A model generated the notes under the pieces. It worked only from the letters and a program-made list of their open reading frames with translations. It made no database searches and was not told where the DNA came from. Of a DNA stretch of 64,000 bases, positions 53,191-63,943 are shown one piece after another (within the stretch, counting starts at the first letter, position 1; each line of letters opens with the position of its first letter). The position numbers and the translations under genes are program-made. Location of the stretch: assembly GCA_041658245.1 (NCBI GenBank), contig JBBAAM010000015.1, forward strand, positions 1 through 64,000. Reading direction: 5' to 3'. The DNA comes from Fen-1258 sp041658245 (GTDB lineage Bacteria > Bacteroidota > Ignavibacteria > Ignavibacteriales > Melioribacteraceae).

Positions 53191-54819
53191 ATGCCTCTCA
53201 AGAAAAAAGTTAAGTATATATTTGTTACCGGTGGAGTAGTATCATCACTTGGAAAGGGAATTACTGCATCATCGATCGGGTTACTCCTAAAATTACGCGG
53301 CTATAGCGTTACTATCCAAAAATTTGATCCATACATTAATGTAGACCCCGGAACAATGAATCCGTTTCAGCATGGAGAAGTTTATGTTACAGATGATGGC
53401 GCAGAAACTGATCTTGATCTCGGTCATTATGAACGCTTTCTGGATGTTGATATGTCCCGTGCTAACAATACTACAACCGGGCAAGTCTATTACGAAGTAA
53501 TTACTAAGGAAAGACGCGGCGATTATCTTGGAGCTACAGTTCAGGTAATCCCGCATATAACAGATGAGATCAAGAAACGGATGAAATTAGTTGGTGAAAG
53601 CGGTAAGTATGATATTATTATTACTGAAATAGGTGGTACAGTAGGTGATATTGAAAGTCTACCGTTTATTGAAGCGATGAGACAAATCATGCTTGAGATT
53701 GGAAGAAAGAATGCATTGAGCATTCACGTAACACTTGTACCATATATCAAGTCTGCTGGTGAGATGAAAACCAAACCTACTCAGCATGCTGTAAAAAATC
53801 TTCTTGAACTTGGAATCCAACCGAATATTTTGATTTGCCGTTCCGAAGAAAAATTATCCAAAGAGATTCGTGAAAAGATAGCTCTTTTTACTAATGTGAA
53901 AACAGAAGCTGTAATCTCTGCCTATGATTGCTCAACAATTTATGAAGTACCAATTGTTCTTTATGAACAGAAACTTGATGAATTTGTTTTGGATAGATTA
54001 AAATTACCCGAATTACATATCAAATTAGATGATTGGCAAAATTTTGTTAACACAATTAAAAATCCTATAGGAAAAGTTAAAATTGCAGTTGCTGGTAAAT
54101 ATGTAGAGAATAAAGACTCGTACAAAAGTATCGTAGAAGCTTTTGTTCATGCCGGCGCTGAAAATAATGTGAAAGTAGAAGCGGATTTCATCAGCTCTGA
54201 AAATATTGAAGACAAGGGTGCAGAACATTTGTTAAAAGGCTATGATGGTTTATTGATACCCGGTGGTTTTGGTGAAAGAGGAATTGAAGGTAAAATTTTG
54301 GCAATAAAATATGCACGAGAAAATAAAATTCCTTTCTTTGGAATTTGTCTTGGGTTACAATGTGCCGTAATTGAATTTGCACGTAATGTTTGCGGAATCA
54401 AAAAAGCCAACAGTCAAGAATTTGAAAAGAATGCATGGAATGTTATTCACATTATGCCTGAACAATTAAAGGTAACAAATAAAGGCGCAACAATGCGTTT
54501 AGGTGCTTATCCTTGCATACTAAAGAAAAATTCAAAATCTTATGATGCTTACCGCAAACAAAAAATTTCTGAACGACACAGACATCGTTTTGAAGTGAAT
54601 AATAAATTTAGAGAAGTAATAGAAAAGTATGGAATGGTAATGAGCGGTACATCACCCGACGAAAATTTGGTAGAAATGATCGAGTTAAGTGATCATCCAT
54701 GGTTTGTTGGTTGCCAATTCCATCCTGAACTGAAATCAAGAGCAACAAAGGCACACCCGCTTTTCCGTGAATTTGTAAAAGCAGCATTTCAATACTCTCA
54801 AGGGAAGAATCAAAATTGA
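53191..54819 (+). CDS. pyrG: CTP synthase
   Basis: 542 aa from ATG 53191, the start that gives the standard N-terminus KYIFVTGGVVSSLGKG; earlier in-frame starts (TTG 53152, ATG 53164) lie in or beside the promoter. Synthetase domain with DPYINVDPGTMNPFQHGEVYV, glutaminase domain with catalytic Cys in FFGICLGLQ and QFHPEL. Makes CTP from UTP and glutamine. The next gene overlaps its stop. Confidence 0.95.
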   Translation: MPLKKKVKYIFVTGGVVSSLGKGITASSIGLLLKLRGYSVTIQKFDPYINVDPGTMNPFQHGEVYVTDDGAETDLDLGHYERFLDVDMSRANNTTTGQVYYEVITKERRGDYLGATVQVIPHITDEIKKRMKLVGESGKYDIIITEIGGTVGDIESLPFIEAMRQIMLEIGRKNALSIHVTLVPYIKSAGEMKTKPTQHAVKNLLELGIQPNILICRSEEKLSKEIREKIALFTNVKTEAVISAYDCSTIYEVPIVLYEQKLDEFVLDRLKLPELHIKLDDWQNFVNTIKNPIGKVKIAVAGKYVENKDSYKSIVEAFVHAGAENNVKVEADFISSENIEDKGAEHLLKGYDGLLIPGGFGERGIEGKILAIKYARENKIPFFGICLGLQCAVIEFARNVCGIKKANSQEFEKNAWNVIHIMPEQLKVTNKGATMRLGAYPCILKKNSKSYDAYRKQKISERHRHRFEVNNKFREVIEKYGMVMSGTSPDENLVEMIELSDHPWFVGCQFHPELKSRATKAHPLFREFVKAAFQYSQGKNQN

Positions 54820-56306
54820 GAACTAAAAATTTGATTATTGTTCTTTTACTTTTTAATGCAGTATTGATTGGACAATCGCAAGTACAGGATCTTATTCAAC
54901 AAGGATTAGATCAAGCTTATAATATGGAATTAAATTCCGCCGAAAAGACTTTCAATAAAGTTTTAGAGCTTAGACCAAATTCGCCGCTCGGTTATTATCG
55001 CATAGCGCAAATTCATTTTTGGATCTATTTAGGTTCACGCGATCCCGGAGAGTATCAAGTTTTTTTAAAATTTGCCGATATGGCTCAGGAACGTGCTGAA
55101 AAAGTTATTGATAAAAATCCCAAGGATTATCAGACTAAATATATTGCTGGTAATTTGGCTTCCTTCAGAGCAATGGCACAAGCAACAAATAACTCATCCG
55201 TTGATGCCTTTTGGTCCAGCAAAAAAGCTGTTAACTATTATGAAGAAACTTTACAACTTAATCCAAAATTTTATAACGCTTATCTTGGCTTAGGATTATT
55301 TGATTATGCGATGAGCTTTGTCCCGGATTTTCTTAAATGGGCTGTTAATCTAACCGGACTTTCTTCAGATAAAAAACGCGGATTTAATTATATAAAAACT
55401 GCGTTCAGGAAAGGGACAGAAAAAACTGAAGCTGCATTTCATCTTTCAAAAATTTATACTGATTATCTTGCTGAGTATGACAGCGCTTTTATCTTTCTTC
55501 AAAGTTTAAGTTCTCGTTATCCAAACAATGCACTTTTCATCTATCAATACGCTGTTAGTTTAATTAAAGATAAACAGCTTGATAGAGCGAACGATATGTT
55601 GAATCGTGTAATTAATTTGCATAATAAAAAACTGCCACAGATTACCGCACTTTCCTATTACAGAAAAGGCGAAATATATTTTAAGAAAAATAAATTTAAG
55701 ACTGCAATCAAGAATTATGAGAAATTCTTAGATACATCAAAAGAGCTTGATTTTATTGGTCTCGCAACACTTAACACAGCACTTTGTTACAAACTAAATG
55801 GTCAAGAGGAAGAATTTCAACAGTATCTTCAGCAAGCTAAAGGCGGCAACCAGGATATTTTTGAGGATTCTTATGCAAAACAAAAGAGTGATAAATATTT
55901 AAGTAGTGGAATTACTACTATCGAATTAAAACTTATAAGACTAAAAAATGATCTTGATGCAGGTAAGTATAAAATTGTTTATGACAGTTTAAGAACCGAT
56001 GTTGAAAAAATTGATTCAAGAGAAGATAAAGCAGTAGCATATGTACTTTTGAGTGAAGCAGCTTTGAATTTGAAAAAATATTCTGAAGCAATTCACTTTG
56101 CCCATCAGATAGAAAGTATAAAAGTTGATTCGGAAAAGTATACTGAAGTGATGGCTTTATTGTTGAAAGCAGAAGCAAAATATTTTTCAGGTAATAGAGA
56201 GGATATTAAAAATATTTTGGAAAATGCAGAGGATAATAACGATTTTGAATTCAAAGATTACATTCAGTCTCGAATAGAATGGCTAAAACGAAGATTGGGT
56301 AAGTAA
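54816..56306 (+). CDS. Secreted/periplasmic TPR protein
   Basis: 496 aa, TTG start overlapping the pyrG stop. Signal peptide LIIVLLLFNAVLIGQSQ, then several TPR-like helical repeats (NSAEKTFNKVLELRPNSPLGYYR; FKTAIKNYEKFLD; KYSEAIHFAHQIES). No catalytic domain. Probably a scaffold in the periplasm. Confidence 0.75.
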   Translation: MRTKNLIIVLLLFNAVLIGQSQVQDLIQQGLDQAYNMELNSAEKTFNKVLELRPNSPLGYYRIAQIHFWIYLGSRDPGEYQVFLKFADMAQERAEKVIDKNPKDYQTKYIAGNLASFRAMAQATNNSSVDAFWSSKKAVNYYEETLQLNPKFYNAYLGLGLFDYAMSFVPDFLKWAVNLTGLSSDKKRGFNYIKTAFRKGTEKTEAAFHLSKIYTDYLAEYDSAFIFLQSLSSRYPNNALFIYQYAVSLIKDKQLDRANDMLNRVINLHNKKLPQITALSYYRKGEIYFKKNKFKTAIKNYEKFLDTSKELDFIGLATLNTALCYKLNGQEEEFQQYLQQAKGGNQDIFEDSYAKQKSDKYLSSGITTIELKLIRLKNDLDAGKYKIVYDSLRTDVEKIDSREDKAVAYVLLSEAALNLKKYSEAIHFAHQIESIKVDSEKYTEVMALLLKAEAKYFSGNREDIKNILENAEDNNDFEFKDYIQSRIEWLKRRLGK

Positions 56307-56403
56307 AAAAGCGAATAAACCTCATAAATCTTAGTAAAAACCATCTTATTAATTGATTATTTATCCTCATTTAGATAATTTTTTCCACCAAAACAAATAA
56401 TTT

Positions 56404-57015
56404 ATGCTAAATATTGCAGTTTTTGTTTCCGGCAGAGGTTCTAATTTAAAATCACTTAATGAATCAGTAGTTAAAGAAAAAATTAGAATCTGTGCGGTTG
56501 TAAGCGATAAAGAAAATTGTGAAGCGGTTGGTTACGCTATTGAAAATCAGATTCCTGTATTTCTTGTAAGTCAAAATGATTCTGACAAATTTTTTAGTTA
56601 CAATGAATTATCAGATCTGTTTAAAAAAATTAAAATTGATTTAATTGTTTTAGCCGGATATTTAAAAAAAATTCCGGATAACATTATTGATGAGTATGAG
56701 AATCGAATAATTAATATACATCCCGCATTGCTTCCAAAGTTTGGCGGAAAAGGGATGTATGGGATAAATGTTCACAAAGCCGTTTTTGATTCTTCAGAAA
56801 AAATATCCGGTGCAACTGTTCATTTTGTTGATAAGATTTATGATAATGGTAAAATAATAGCTCAAAGTTTTGTTGATATTTCTGAATTAAAAAGCCCGGA
56901 GGAAATTGCCGGGAAAGTATTAGTTGCAGAACATAAACTTCTTCCTTTTGTAATAGAAAAATTTGCTGATCAAAAAATTGTAATAAATCAAAACCGCGTA
57001 ATAATAGCGGATTAA
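56404..57015 (+). CDS. purN: Phosphoribosylglycinamide formyltransferase (folate-dependent)
   Basis: 203 aa. IAVFVSGRGSNLKSL binds the ribotide; LVLAGYLKKIPD and INIHPALLPKFGGKGMYG contain the catalytic residues of the formyltetrahydrofolate-dependent enzyme; GATVHFVD completes it. purH follows after 13 bp. Confidence 0.95.
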   Translation: MLNIAVFVSGRGSNLKSLNESVVKEKIRICAVVSDKENCEAVGYAIENQIPVFLVSQNDSDKFFSYNELSDLFKKIKIDLIVLAGYLKKIPDNIIDEYENRIINIHPALLPKFGGKGMYGINVHKAVFDSSEKISGATVHFVDKIYDNGKIIAQSFVDISELKSPEEIAGKVLVAEHKLLPFVIEKFADQKIVINQNRVIIAD

Positions 57016-57028
57016 TTGGACGGATTGT

Positions 57029-58546
57029 GTGAAGAAATTTGCCTTAATCAGTGTGTCTGATAAAACGACTGTAGTTGAATTTGCCCGCGAATTAAGTTCT
57101 CTCGAGTATCAAATAATTGCAACCGGAAATACTTTTAAGCTTTTGCAGAGTAATCAAATTAATTGTATAGAGATTAAAGATTTTACAGGATTTCCGGAAA
57201 TATTTGGTGGAAGGGTAAAAACTCTTCATCCAAAAATTTTCGGCGGGATATTAATGCGTACTGATAATGATTCAGATAAAAAACAAGCAGAGCAAAATGA
57301 TATTAACCCGATTGATGTTATTTGTGTAAACCTGTATCCCTTTTCTCAAGTTGTAAATAAAAACGATATTTCGCTTGAAGAGAAAATTGAAAATATAGAC
57401 ATAGGCGGACCAAGTTTAATTCGCGCATCAGCAAAAAATTATAAGCACGTTTCCGTATTAACTGATCCTTCTCAGTACTCAGAATTTCTCAACGAAATAA
57501 AAAAAGGAATGGTAAGTGAAGAGACAAGAAAAAAATTAGCTTACGCTGCATTCAGTTATACTTCATATTACGATACTCTCATTGCTAATTACTTCGAGAC
57601 AGAATTTAATCAACCAAAAACAGCAATCAGACTAAACTATAAATCATCGTTTGATCTTCGATATGGTGAAAATCCTCATCAAAGAGCTTACCTTTTTGGC
57701 GAATTCGAAAATTATTTCAACATTCTTCATGGTAAAGAATTATCTTACAACAACATCATTGACTTAATTGCAGCTTATGATCTGGTGAATGAATTAGACG
57801 GTTGTGCTTGTGCGATTATTAAGCATACTAATCCATGCGGTGCTGCTATTGGGAAAAATGTTTTGGATGCTTATAAACGCGCACTTTCATGCGATCCGGT
57901 TTCTGCTTTTGGCGGAATTGTTGCCTTCAATAAAGAAGTTGATGAAAACACTGCTAAAAAACTGAATGAATTATTTCTTGAAATCGTTATAGCCCCGTCG
58001 TATTCTGAAAAGGCGATTGAGCAATTGAAAACTAAAAAGAACCGCAGAGTTATAAGTGTTAAGAAAGATCGGATAGAGAATTCATTACAGATTAAATCTA
58101 TTCCGGGCGGTTTGTTGGTTCAAGAGAAGGATAATTCTAAATTAAGTAATGATTCTCTGAAGTTAGTTACTATAAAAAAATATTCTGAAAAGGAATTGGA
58201 AGACCTAAAATTTGCTTGGACTATTTGCAAGCACACAAAATCTAACGCTATTGTTTATGTTAAAGATAGAAAAACGATTGGTGTCGGAGCCGGACAGATG
58301 TCGCGTATTGATTCAACAAAAATTGCTTCAACAAAAGCTAAACAGTTCGGGCATGATCTAAATGGAGCTGTTGCTGCTTCAGACGCTTTCTTTCCTTTTG
58401 CTGATGGATTATTAGAAATAATTTCTAATGGAATTACATCTATAATTCAACCCGGGGGTTCTGTAAGAGATGATGAAGTTATTAACACCGCAAATGAAAA
58501 AAATATTTCAATGGTATTTACCGGGATTAGAAATTTTAAACACTAA
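57029..58546 (+). CDS. purH: Bifunctional AICAR transformylase/IMP cyclohydrolase
   Basis: 505 aa, GTG start. Cyclohydrolase part: GRVKTLHPKIFGGIL, DLIDIGGPS-like ENIDIGGPSLIRASAKNY. Transformylase part: LRYGENPHQRAYL, IIKHTNPCGAA, DPVSAFGGIVAFN, FPFADGLLEI. Last two steps of IMP synthesis. mreB follows 8 bp later. Confidence 0.96.
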   Translation: MKKFALISVSDKTTVVEFARELSSLEYQIIATGNTFKLLQSNQINCIEIKDFTGFPEIFGGRVKTLHPKIFGGILMRTDNDSDKKQAEQNDINPIDVICVNLYPFSQVVNKNDISLEEKIENIDIGGPSLIRASAKNYKHVSVLTDPSQYSEFLNEIKKGMVSEETRKKLAYAAFSYTSYYDTLIANYFETEFNQPKTAIRLNYKSSFDLRYGENPHQRAYLFGEFENYFNILHGKELSYNNIIDLIAAYDLVNELDGCACAIIKHTNPCGAAIGKNVLDAYKRALSCDPVSAFGGIVAFNKEVDENTAKKLNELFLEIVIAPSYSEKAIEQLKTKKNRRVISVKKDRIENSLQIKSIPGGLLVQEKDNSKLSNDSLKLVTIKKYSEKELEDLKFAWTICKHTKSNAIVYVKDRKTIGVGAGQMSRIDSTKIASTKAKQFGHDLNGAVAASDAFFPFADGLLEIISNGITSIIQPGGSVRDDEVINTANEKNISMVFTGIRNFKH

Positions 58547-58554
58547 GAGGAAAA

Positions 58555-59580
58555 ATGGGAATTTTTGATTTCTTTTCGACTGACATAGCAATTGACCTTG
58601 GCACTGCGAATACTCTTATTTATATCAAAGGGAGAGGGATTGTTCTTAACGAGCCATCAATAGTTGCTTTCGATAGGAACACAAAAAAAATTATCGAGCT
58701 TGGAAATAAAGCTAAAGAGATGCAAGGAAGAGAGCATAGAGAAATCCGTGTTACAAGACCAATGCGTGATGGAGTGATTGCCGATTTTGAAATTGCTGAA
58801 GGCATGATACGCGCTTTTATTAAAAAAGTTACTCCTAACTCTGTAACAAGTAAGAGAATTGTAATTGCGGTACCAAGCGGAGTTACTGAAGTTGAAAAGA
58901 GAGCGGTGCGTGATGCAGCAGAACACGCAGGTGCAAAAGAAGTTCATTTAATTGCAGAGCCAATGGCTGCAGCTATAGGAATCGGTATTGATGTTGAAGC
59001 TCCGGTTGGAAATATGATTATTGATATCGGTGGAGGTACAACTGAAATAGCCGTTATTGCACTTGCAGGGATCGTAAATGAAGAATCTGTTCGCATAGCT
59101 GGAGACGAAATGAATAATGCTATTATGCAGTTCTTCAAAAAGAATTATAATTTGTTGATTGGTGAAAGAACAGGTGAATCTATTAAATGTAAAGTCGGAA
59201 GTGCAGTTCCGTTAAAAGAGGAAGTTACAATTCAAGTTAAAGGACGCGATCTTGTGGGTGGAATTCCTAAAACAGTTGAAGTTAGTTCTGTTGAAATTAG
59301 AGAAGCATTAAATGAAAATATTTCCCAAATTGTTGAAGCCATTAAACAGACTCTTGAAAGAACTCCGCCCGAACTTTCAGCAGACATTCTTGATAGAGGT
59401 GTAATGTTAACCGGAGGCGGGGCATTGTTAAAAGGACTTGATGAGCGCATCAGAATGGAAACCAACCTGCCTGTGCATATTGCCGATGATCCGTTAACAG
59501 CTGTTGTCCGCGGTGCTGGACGTGCTATCGAGAATTTAAATAAATACTCTAAGGTGTTCATTCGTAAAAGAACATATTAA
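58555..59580 (+). CDS. mreB: Rod-shape actin homologue MreB
   Basis: 341 aa. Actin-fold phosphate loops IAIDLGTANTLIY and MIIDIGGGTTEIAVI, the connect motif GGALLKGLDERI. Organises wall elongation in rods. First of mreBCD-mrdA-rodA; mreC starts on its stop. Confidence 0.96.
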   Translation: MGIFDFFSTDIAIDLGTANTLIYIKGRGIVLNEPSIVAFDRNTKKIIELGNKAKEMQGREHREIRVTRPMRDGVIADFEIAEGMIRAFIKKVTPNSVTSKRIVIAVPSGVTEVEKRAVRDAAEHAGAKEVHLIAEPMAAAIGIGIDVEAPVGNMIIDIGGGTTEIAVIALAGIVNEESVRIAGDEMNNAIMQFFKKNYNLLIGERTGESIKCKVGSAVPLKEEVTIQVKGRDLVGGIPKTVEVSSVEIREALNENISQIVEAIKQTLERTPPELSADILDRGVMLTGGGALLKGLDERIRMETNLPVHIADDPLTAVVRGAGRAIENLNKYSKVFIRKRTY

Positions 59581-60407
59581 TGAGAAAATTTTTAAGACGA
59601 ATTGTTTCAGATTATAAAGAGTATATCCTGCTAATATTTCTATCCGTAATTAGTTTCACAATTTTAGCTCAGAATGAAAAACCGGCGGCAAAACATTTGA
59701 AGACTTTTGCTCTCGGCAATTTCGCTGTAATAAATGAAATTACAAACTCGATTGTATCAATCTTTAAGAGCGATGAATCCCGTGATGAATTAAGAAATGA
59801 AAATGCACATTTGATGCTTGAGTTAAACCGGTTACGAAAATACCGTGCTGAAAATGAAGAATTACGTTCGATGATCGCATTTAAGGATACAAGTAATTAT
59901 CCTCTAATACCCGCTAAAATTATTTCGAAACTTGTTACAAAAAGCCAGGGCAATTTTATAGTTAATAGAGGATCAAATAATGAAATTAGAAAAGGAATGC
60001 CGGTTATTAATAGTAAAGGTTTGGTCGGATTGATTATGGATGTAACTGAAAATTATTCCGTTGTTCAAAATTTGTATAATAGTAATTTAAGCATAGCTGT
60101 AACACTACAGCGAATAAATGTTAACGGTATATTAAATTATGACGGTAAGAATCTTATTATTAAGGATATACCAACTACGTACGATGTACAAATCGGAGAT
60201 ATTATAGAAACTTCAGACTTTAGTTCTATTTTCCCTCCTTCAATTCCAATTGGAATTGTGTCGAAAAAGGAATCGAATGTACTTGGACTACTTCATAACT
60301 TAAAAGTTGAACCATTTGTAAATATTTTTGCTGCGAATAATTTATTTATTCTAAAAATTATTCCTAGCAAACAGATCAATAAACTTGAAATGAATTTAAT
60401 TAAATAG
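59580..60407 (+). CDS. mreC: Rod-shape protein MreC
   Basis: 275 aa. Membrane helix (about 14-32), coiled coil (ELRNENAHLMLELNRLRKYRAENEELRS), then the two MreC beta-barrel domains (SQGNFIVNRGSNNEIRKGMPVI). The overlapping start is at the mreB stop. Confidence 0.93.
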   Translation: MRKFLRRIVSDYKEYILLIFLSVISFTILAQNEKPAAKHLKTFALGNFAVINEITNSIVSIFKSDESRDELRNENAHLMLELNRLRKYRAENEELRSMIAFKDTSNYPLIPAKIISKLVTKSQGNFIVNRGSNNEIRKGMPVINSKGLVGLIMDVTENYSVVQNLYNSNLSIAVTLQRINVNGILNYDGKNLIIKDIPTTYDVQIGDIIETSDFSSIFPPSIPIGIVSKKESNVLGLLHNLKVEPFVNIFAANNLFILKIIPSKQINKLEMNLIK

Positions 60408-60414
60408 TATTTGA

Positions 60415-60900
60415 ATGATTATCCACTACTTAAAACCAATTTTATTTTTTATTCCTCTTGCTGTAATTCAGCTGGTAATAGTTCCATTAATTTCGATTAG
60501 TAACATTGCGCCGAATATAGTTTTTATTTTAATAGCTTATTTTACATTGAAACACGGACAGGTCTATGGAACTATACTTGGATTTATTCTGGGTTTTCTT
60601 CTAGATATTATTTCCGGAGGATTGACCGGCGCATTTATGTTTTCATTTACTGTATCGGCATTTATCGTAGGATATTTTTATGGTGAGAATAAAATTGATA
60701 TTAATATTTCTACATACTTTCTCTTGTTTATTTTATTTGTCTGCGGAAGTATCAATTCGTTCTTGTACGCTGTGATATCTAATTCAAATTCCAACGTAAG
60801 TTTATTTTTTATGATGCTCGAAGAAGGAATATTACCGGGATTGTATACAGCTCTTTTTGGATTACCAATTGTAATTTTTCATCCGAAAGAAGGAATTTAA
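60415..60900 (+). CDS. mreD: Rod-shape protein MreD
   Basis: 161 aa, about five membrane helices. The sequence is weakly conserved but LGFILGFLLDIISGG and placement between mreC and mrdA identify it. The stop overlaps mrdA start by one base. Confidence 0.85.
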   Translation: MIIHYLKPILFFIPLAVIQLVIVPLISISNIAPNIVFILIAYFTLKHGQVYGTILGFILGFLLDIISGGLTGAFMFSFTVSAFIVGYFYGENKIDINISTYFLLFILFVCGSINSFLYAVISNSNSNVSLFFMMLEEGILPGLYTALFGLPIVIFHPKEGI

Positions 60901-62717
60901 TGGACGACAATAATTTCGGGTCATATTTTAGAAGAAGAATCATATTTGTAATGATGATCGGCTTTTTTGCGATCTGTATTACACAATTATTTAACATGCA
61001 GATTCTTAAGCAACCCGCATACTCTGAAAAATCTGATGAGAATAGTGTTAAGCCGATTTATCAAACTGCACCGCGCGGCATTTTCTTTGACCGGAATCAT
61101 AAAGTTCTGGTTGGAAATAAACCATCATTTACTCTTCGTATTACACCTTCAACGTATGATAAAAAATTAAATCTATACATTGAAGCGATACTTGGTACAA
61201 GTCCCGGTTACATTGATCGAATATTGAAACAGAATGAATCGTACTCAAAATTTATTCCTCGCAAAATAGCAAAAGATGTTAGTTTCAAAGTGATTGCTTG
61301 GTATGAAGAAAATGCGTCCAAACTTCCCGGTGTAGATTACATAATGGAAACTCAACGCGATTATTCTTTTGGTATTATGGGCTCTCATATGTTCGGATAC
61401 ACTAAAGAAATTCCGATGGAAATTTATCAACATAGAAAAAATGAGTATGATATTGGCGACGACATTGGGTTTGGAGGAATTGAAAAAACTTACGAAGATT
61501 ATCTACGCGGAGATAAAGGAATTAAGTACATGCTTGTAGATGCAAAACAAAAAACTATCGGCAAATACAAAAATGGCGAAGAAGATCAAACTACAGTAAA
61601 AGGCGACGATTTAATTTTAACGATTGATAAAGAAGCACAGAGTGTAGCTGAAGAAGCATTTAAGGATAAAAGGGGAGCTGTTGTTGCTATTGATCCGTCT
61701 ACCGGTGAGATAATTGCTTTCTTAAGTGCGCCTCAATATAATCTGCAGGATTTTGCTAAAGTAACAACAAATGAAGTATGGAGAGAATTAAATAATAATC
61801 CCAATAAGCCGATGTTCAATAGAGCTTCGATGTCAACATTTGCACCTGGTTCTACTTTCAAAATGATCTCTGCAATTGCTGCTCTCGAAGAAGGAATAAT
61901 TGATACTAATTATAGAATTACTTGCGGTGGAGGTTATCAGTTCGGTGATCGGTATTTTAAATGTTTGCACGTTCATGGAACTGTGGAAGTTGAAACTTCG
62001 ATAGAAAAATCATGCAACACATTCTATTATTCACTTGTTAATAAAATCGGTCTTGATCTTTGGTCTAAATACGCAAAGAAATTTGGATTCGGAAGTAAAT
62101 CCAGAATAGATATTCCGGAAGAAGCCGCCGGGATTGTACCTTCAACAGATTATTATAATAAAGTGTATGGCAAAAACGGGTGGACAAAAGGATTTGTAAT
62201 AAGTTTAGGAATTGGTCAAGGTGAACTTAATGTAACACCTCTTCAACTTGCACAGTATGCTGCGCTCTTTGCTAACTCTGGAAAATCTGCCAGACCACAT
62301 TTCTTAAAAGGTTATACCGATACGCGTACCAATCAGTATGTAGAAGTAAAACCCCAAACCTATGATATTGGAATTAGTAAAAAGTCATTCGATATAGTAC
62401 GACGTGCAATGTACCTTGTTGTTAATGGAGCAGGCACTGCTACAAATATTAAATCCGATGAATTACAAATTTCCGGTAAGACAGGTACTGCTCAGAATCC
62501 TCATGGTAAAGAACATTCATTATTTATTGGTTTTGCTCCTTTTAACAATCCTAAAATTGCAATAGCAGTTTTAGTTGAAAATGCCGGATTCGGAAGTACT
62601 GTTGCTGCACCAATTGCGCGGGATATTATAAAAGCATATTTGATTAAAGGAAATAAGGAAGAAAATAAAAACCTCACTGCTGCAACTAATGTACAGGAGG
62701 AACAGATTGAACATTAA
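60900..62717 (+). CDS. mrdA: Penicillin-binding protein 2 (MrdA), elongasome transpeptidase
   Basis: 605 aa. N-terminal membrane helix, PBP dimerisation domain (RGIFFDRNHKVLVGNKP), transpeptidase Ser318-x-x-Lys321 (GSTFKM), SCNTF (SxN), KTGTA with Lys527. Cross-links peptidoglycan with RodA, whose gene overlaps the end. Confidence 0.95.
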   Translation: MDDNNFGSYFRRRIIFVMMIGFFAICITQLFNMQILKQPAYSEKSDENSVKPIYQTAPRGIFFDRNHKVLVGNKPSFTLRITPSTYDKKLNLYIEAILGTSPGYIDRILKQNESYSKFIPRKIAKDVSFKVIAWYEENASKLPGVDYIMETQRDYSFGIMGSHMFGYTKEIPMEIYQHRKNEYDIGDDIGFGGIEKTYEDYLRGDKGIKYMLVDAKQKTIGKYKNGEEDQTTVKGDDLILTIDKEAQSVAEEAFKDKRGAVVAIDPSTGEIIAFLSAPQYNLQDFAKVTTNEVWRELNNNPNKPMFNRASMSTFAPGSTFKMISAIAALEEGIIDTNYRITCGGGYQFGDRYFKCLHVHGTVEVETSIEKSCNTFYYSLVNKIGLDLWSKYAKKFGFGSKSRIDIPEEAAGIVPSTDYYNKVYGKNGWTKGFVISLGIGQGELNVTPLQLAQYAALFANSGKSARPHFLKGYTDTRTNQYVEVKPQTYDIGISKKSFDIVRRAMYLVVNGAGTATNIKSDELQISGKTGTAQNPHGKEHSLFIGFAPFNNPKIAIAVLVENAGFGSTVAAPIARDIIKAYLIKGNKEENKNLTAATNVQEEQIEH

Positions 62718-63936
62718 TTATAAACTACAGGATAGATTTGATCTTGCAATTTTTATTCCGACAGTTGTGTTGATAATTTTTGGATTGTTGGCAATTTATA
62801 GCTCAACTTTTAATCACCCTACTGCAAGTGGAAATTTTCAGAAGCAATTAATCTTTACAGTTGTAGCAATAATAGCATTCTTTATAACATTCTCTTTACC
62901 TCAACAATTATTCAAATCTTTTGCTATACCTTTATTCTTCGCATCTTTATTTTTTCTTTTAGCTGTGCTTGTAGTTGGTAAAACAGTTTACGGCGCTAAA
63001 AGTTGGTTCGGTATCGGCGGATTCGGATTTCAACCGTCAGAACTTGCAAAACTTGGTACAATTCTAATGTTAGCATATTGGCTTACATATAAAAGCCGCG
63101 ATATAAATAATCTTTTAGATATTGGAGTAGCTCTCGCAATTGGTTTTGTACCAATCATGTTGATTATGCTTGAACCGGATATGGGTACTTCAATTGTATT
63201 TGCAATTATTACTATATCATTAATTTTCTGGAGTGGAATAAGTTTATTTGGTTTATTCATTGTACTATCGCCGGGTTTTGTTGTGTTTGCATCTTTATTC
63301 GGAGTTTATGCTTTTGTTGCAGCACTGCTTTTGATTGTTGCCGCTTTATTCTTTTTCAAGAGAGATTTATTCAACAGCATTACGGTTTTCATAATTAATC
63401 TTTCGGCAGGTTTCTTTTTTGATTACGCATTTAAAATTCTTAAACCTCACCAGCAAAAAAGAATTGCTTCATTTCTTGATCCATCAGCCGATCCATTAGG
63501 TTCAGGTTACAATGCTCTTCAGGCAAAAGTTGCAATCGGTTCCGGCGGCTTTTTCGGAAAAGGTTTCCTGCATGGTAATCAAACTCAGCTAAGATATATT
63601 CCCCAACAATGGACTGATTTTATTTATTGTGTAATTGGAGAAGAATTTGGATTTATTGGCAGTGTACTTGTAATAGCATTATTCCTAACAATATTTTTAA
63701 GGTTATTCAAACTTTCTGCAACTGCCAAAGATAAATTTAGTGTACTGATAATTATCGGCGTACTAACTTTATTATTCTCACACTTTGCAATCAATATAGG
63801 AATGAATCTTGGCATAACACCGGTTGTTGGATTGCCACTTCCGTTTTTAAGTTACGGAGGAAGTTCTTTACTGATAAATATGGTTATGTTGGGGATAGTG
63901 ATGAATATTTATAAGAACAGAAAACTTCATACTTGA
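62707..63936 (+). CDS. rodA: Rod-shape peptidoglycan polymerase RodA
   Basis: 409 aa from TTG 62707, six bases after a full AGGAGG (62695-62700) placed inside the end of mrdA; the ATG at 62689 precedes that site. SEDS family: about ten membrane helices, FQPSELAKL, HLNQ-region replaced by LHGNQTQLRYIPQQWTDFIYCVIGEEFG, and GLPLPFLSYGGSS. Works with MrdA. Confidence 0.94.
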   Translation: MNINYKLQDRFDLAIFIPTVVLIIFGLLAIYSSTFNHPTASGNFQKQLIFTVVAIIAFFITFSLPQQLFKSFAIPLFFASLFFLLAVLVVGKTVYGAKSWFGIGGFGFQPSELAKLGTILMLAYWLTYKSRDINNLLDIGVALAIGFVPIMLIMLEPDMGTSIVFAIITISLIFWSGISLFGLFIVLSPGFVVFASLFGVYAFVAALLLIVAALFFFKRDLFNSITVFIINLSAGFFFDYAFKILKPHQQKRIASFLDPSADPLGSGYNALQAKVAIGSGGFFGKGFLHGNQTQLRYIPQQWTDFIYCVIGEEFGFIGSVLVIALFLTIFLRLFKLSATAKDKFSVLIIIGVLTLLFSHFAINIGMNLGITPVVGLPLPFLSYGGSSLLINMVMLGIVMNIYKNRKLHT

Positions 63937-63943
63937 GAATATT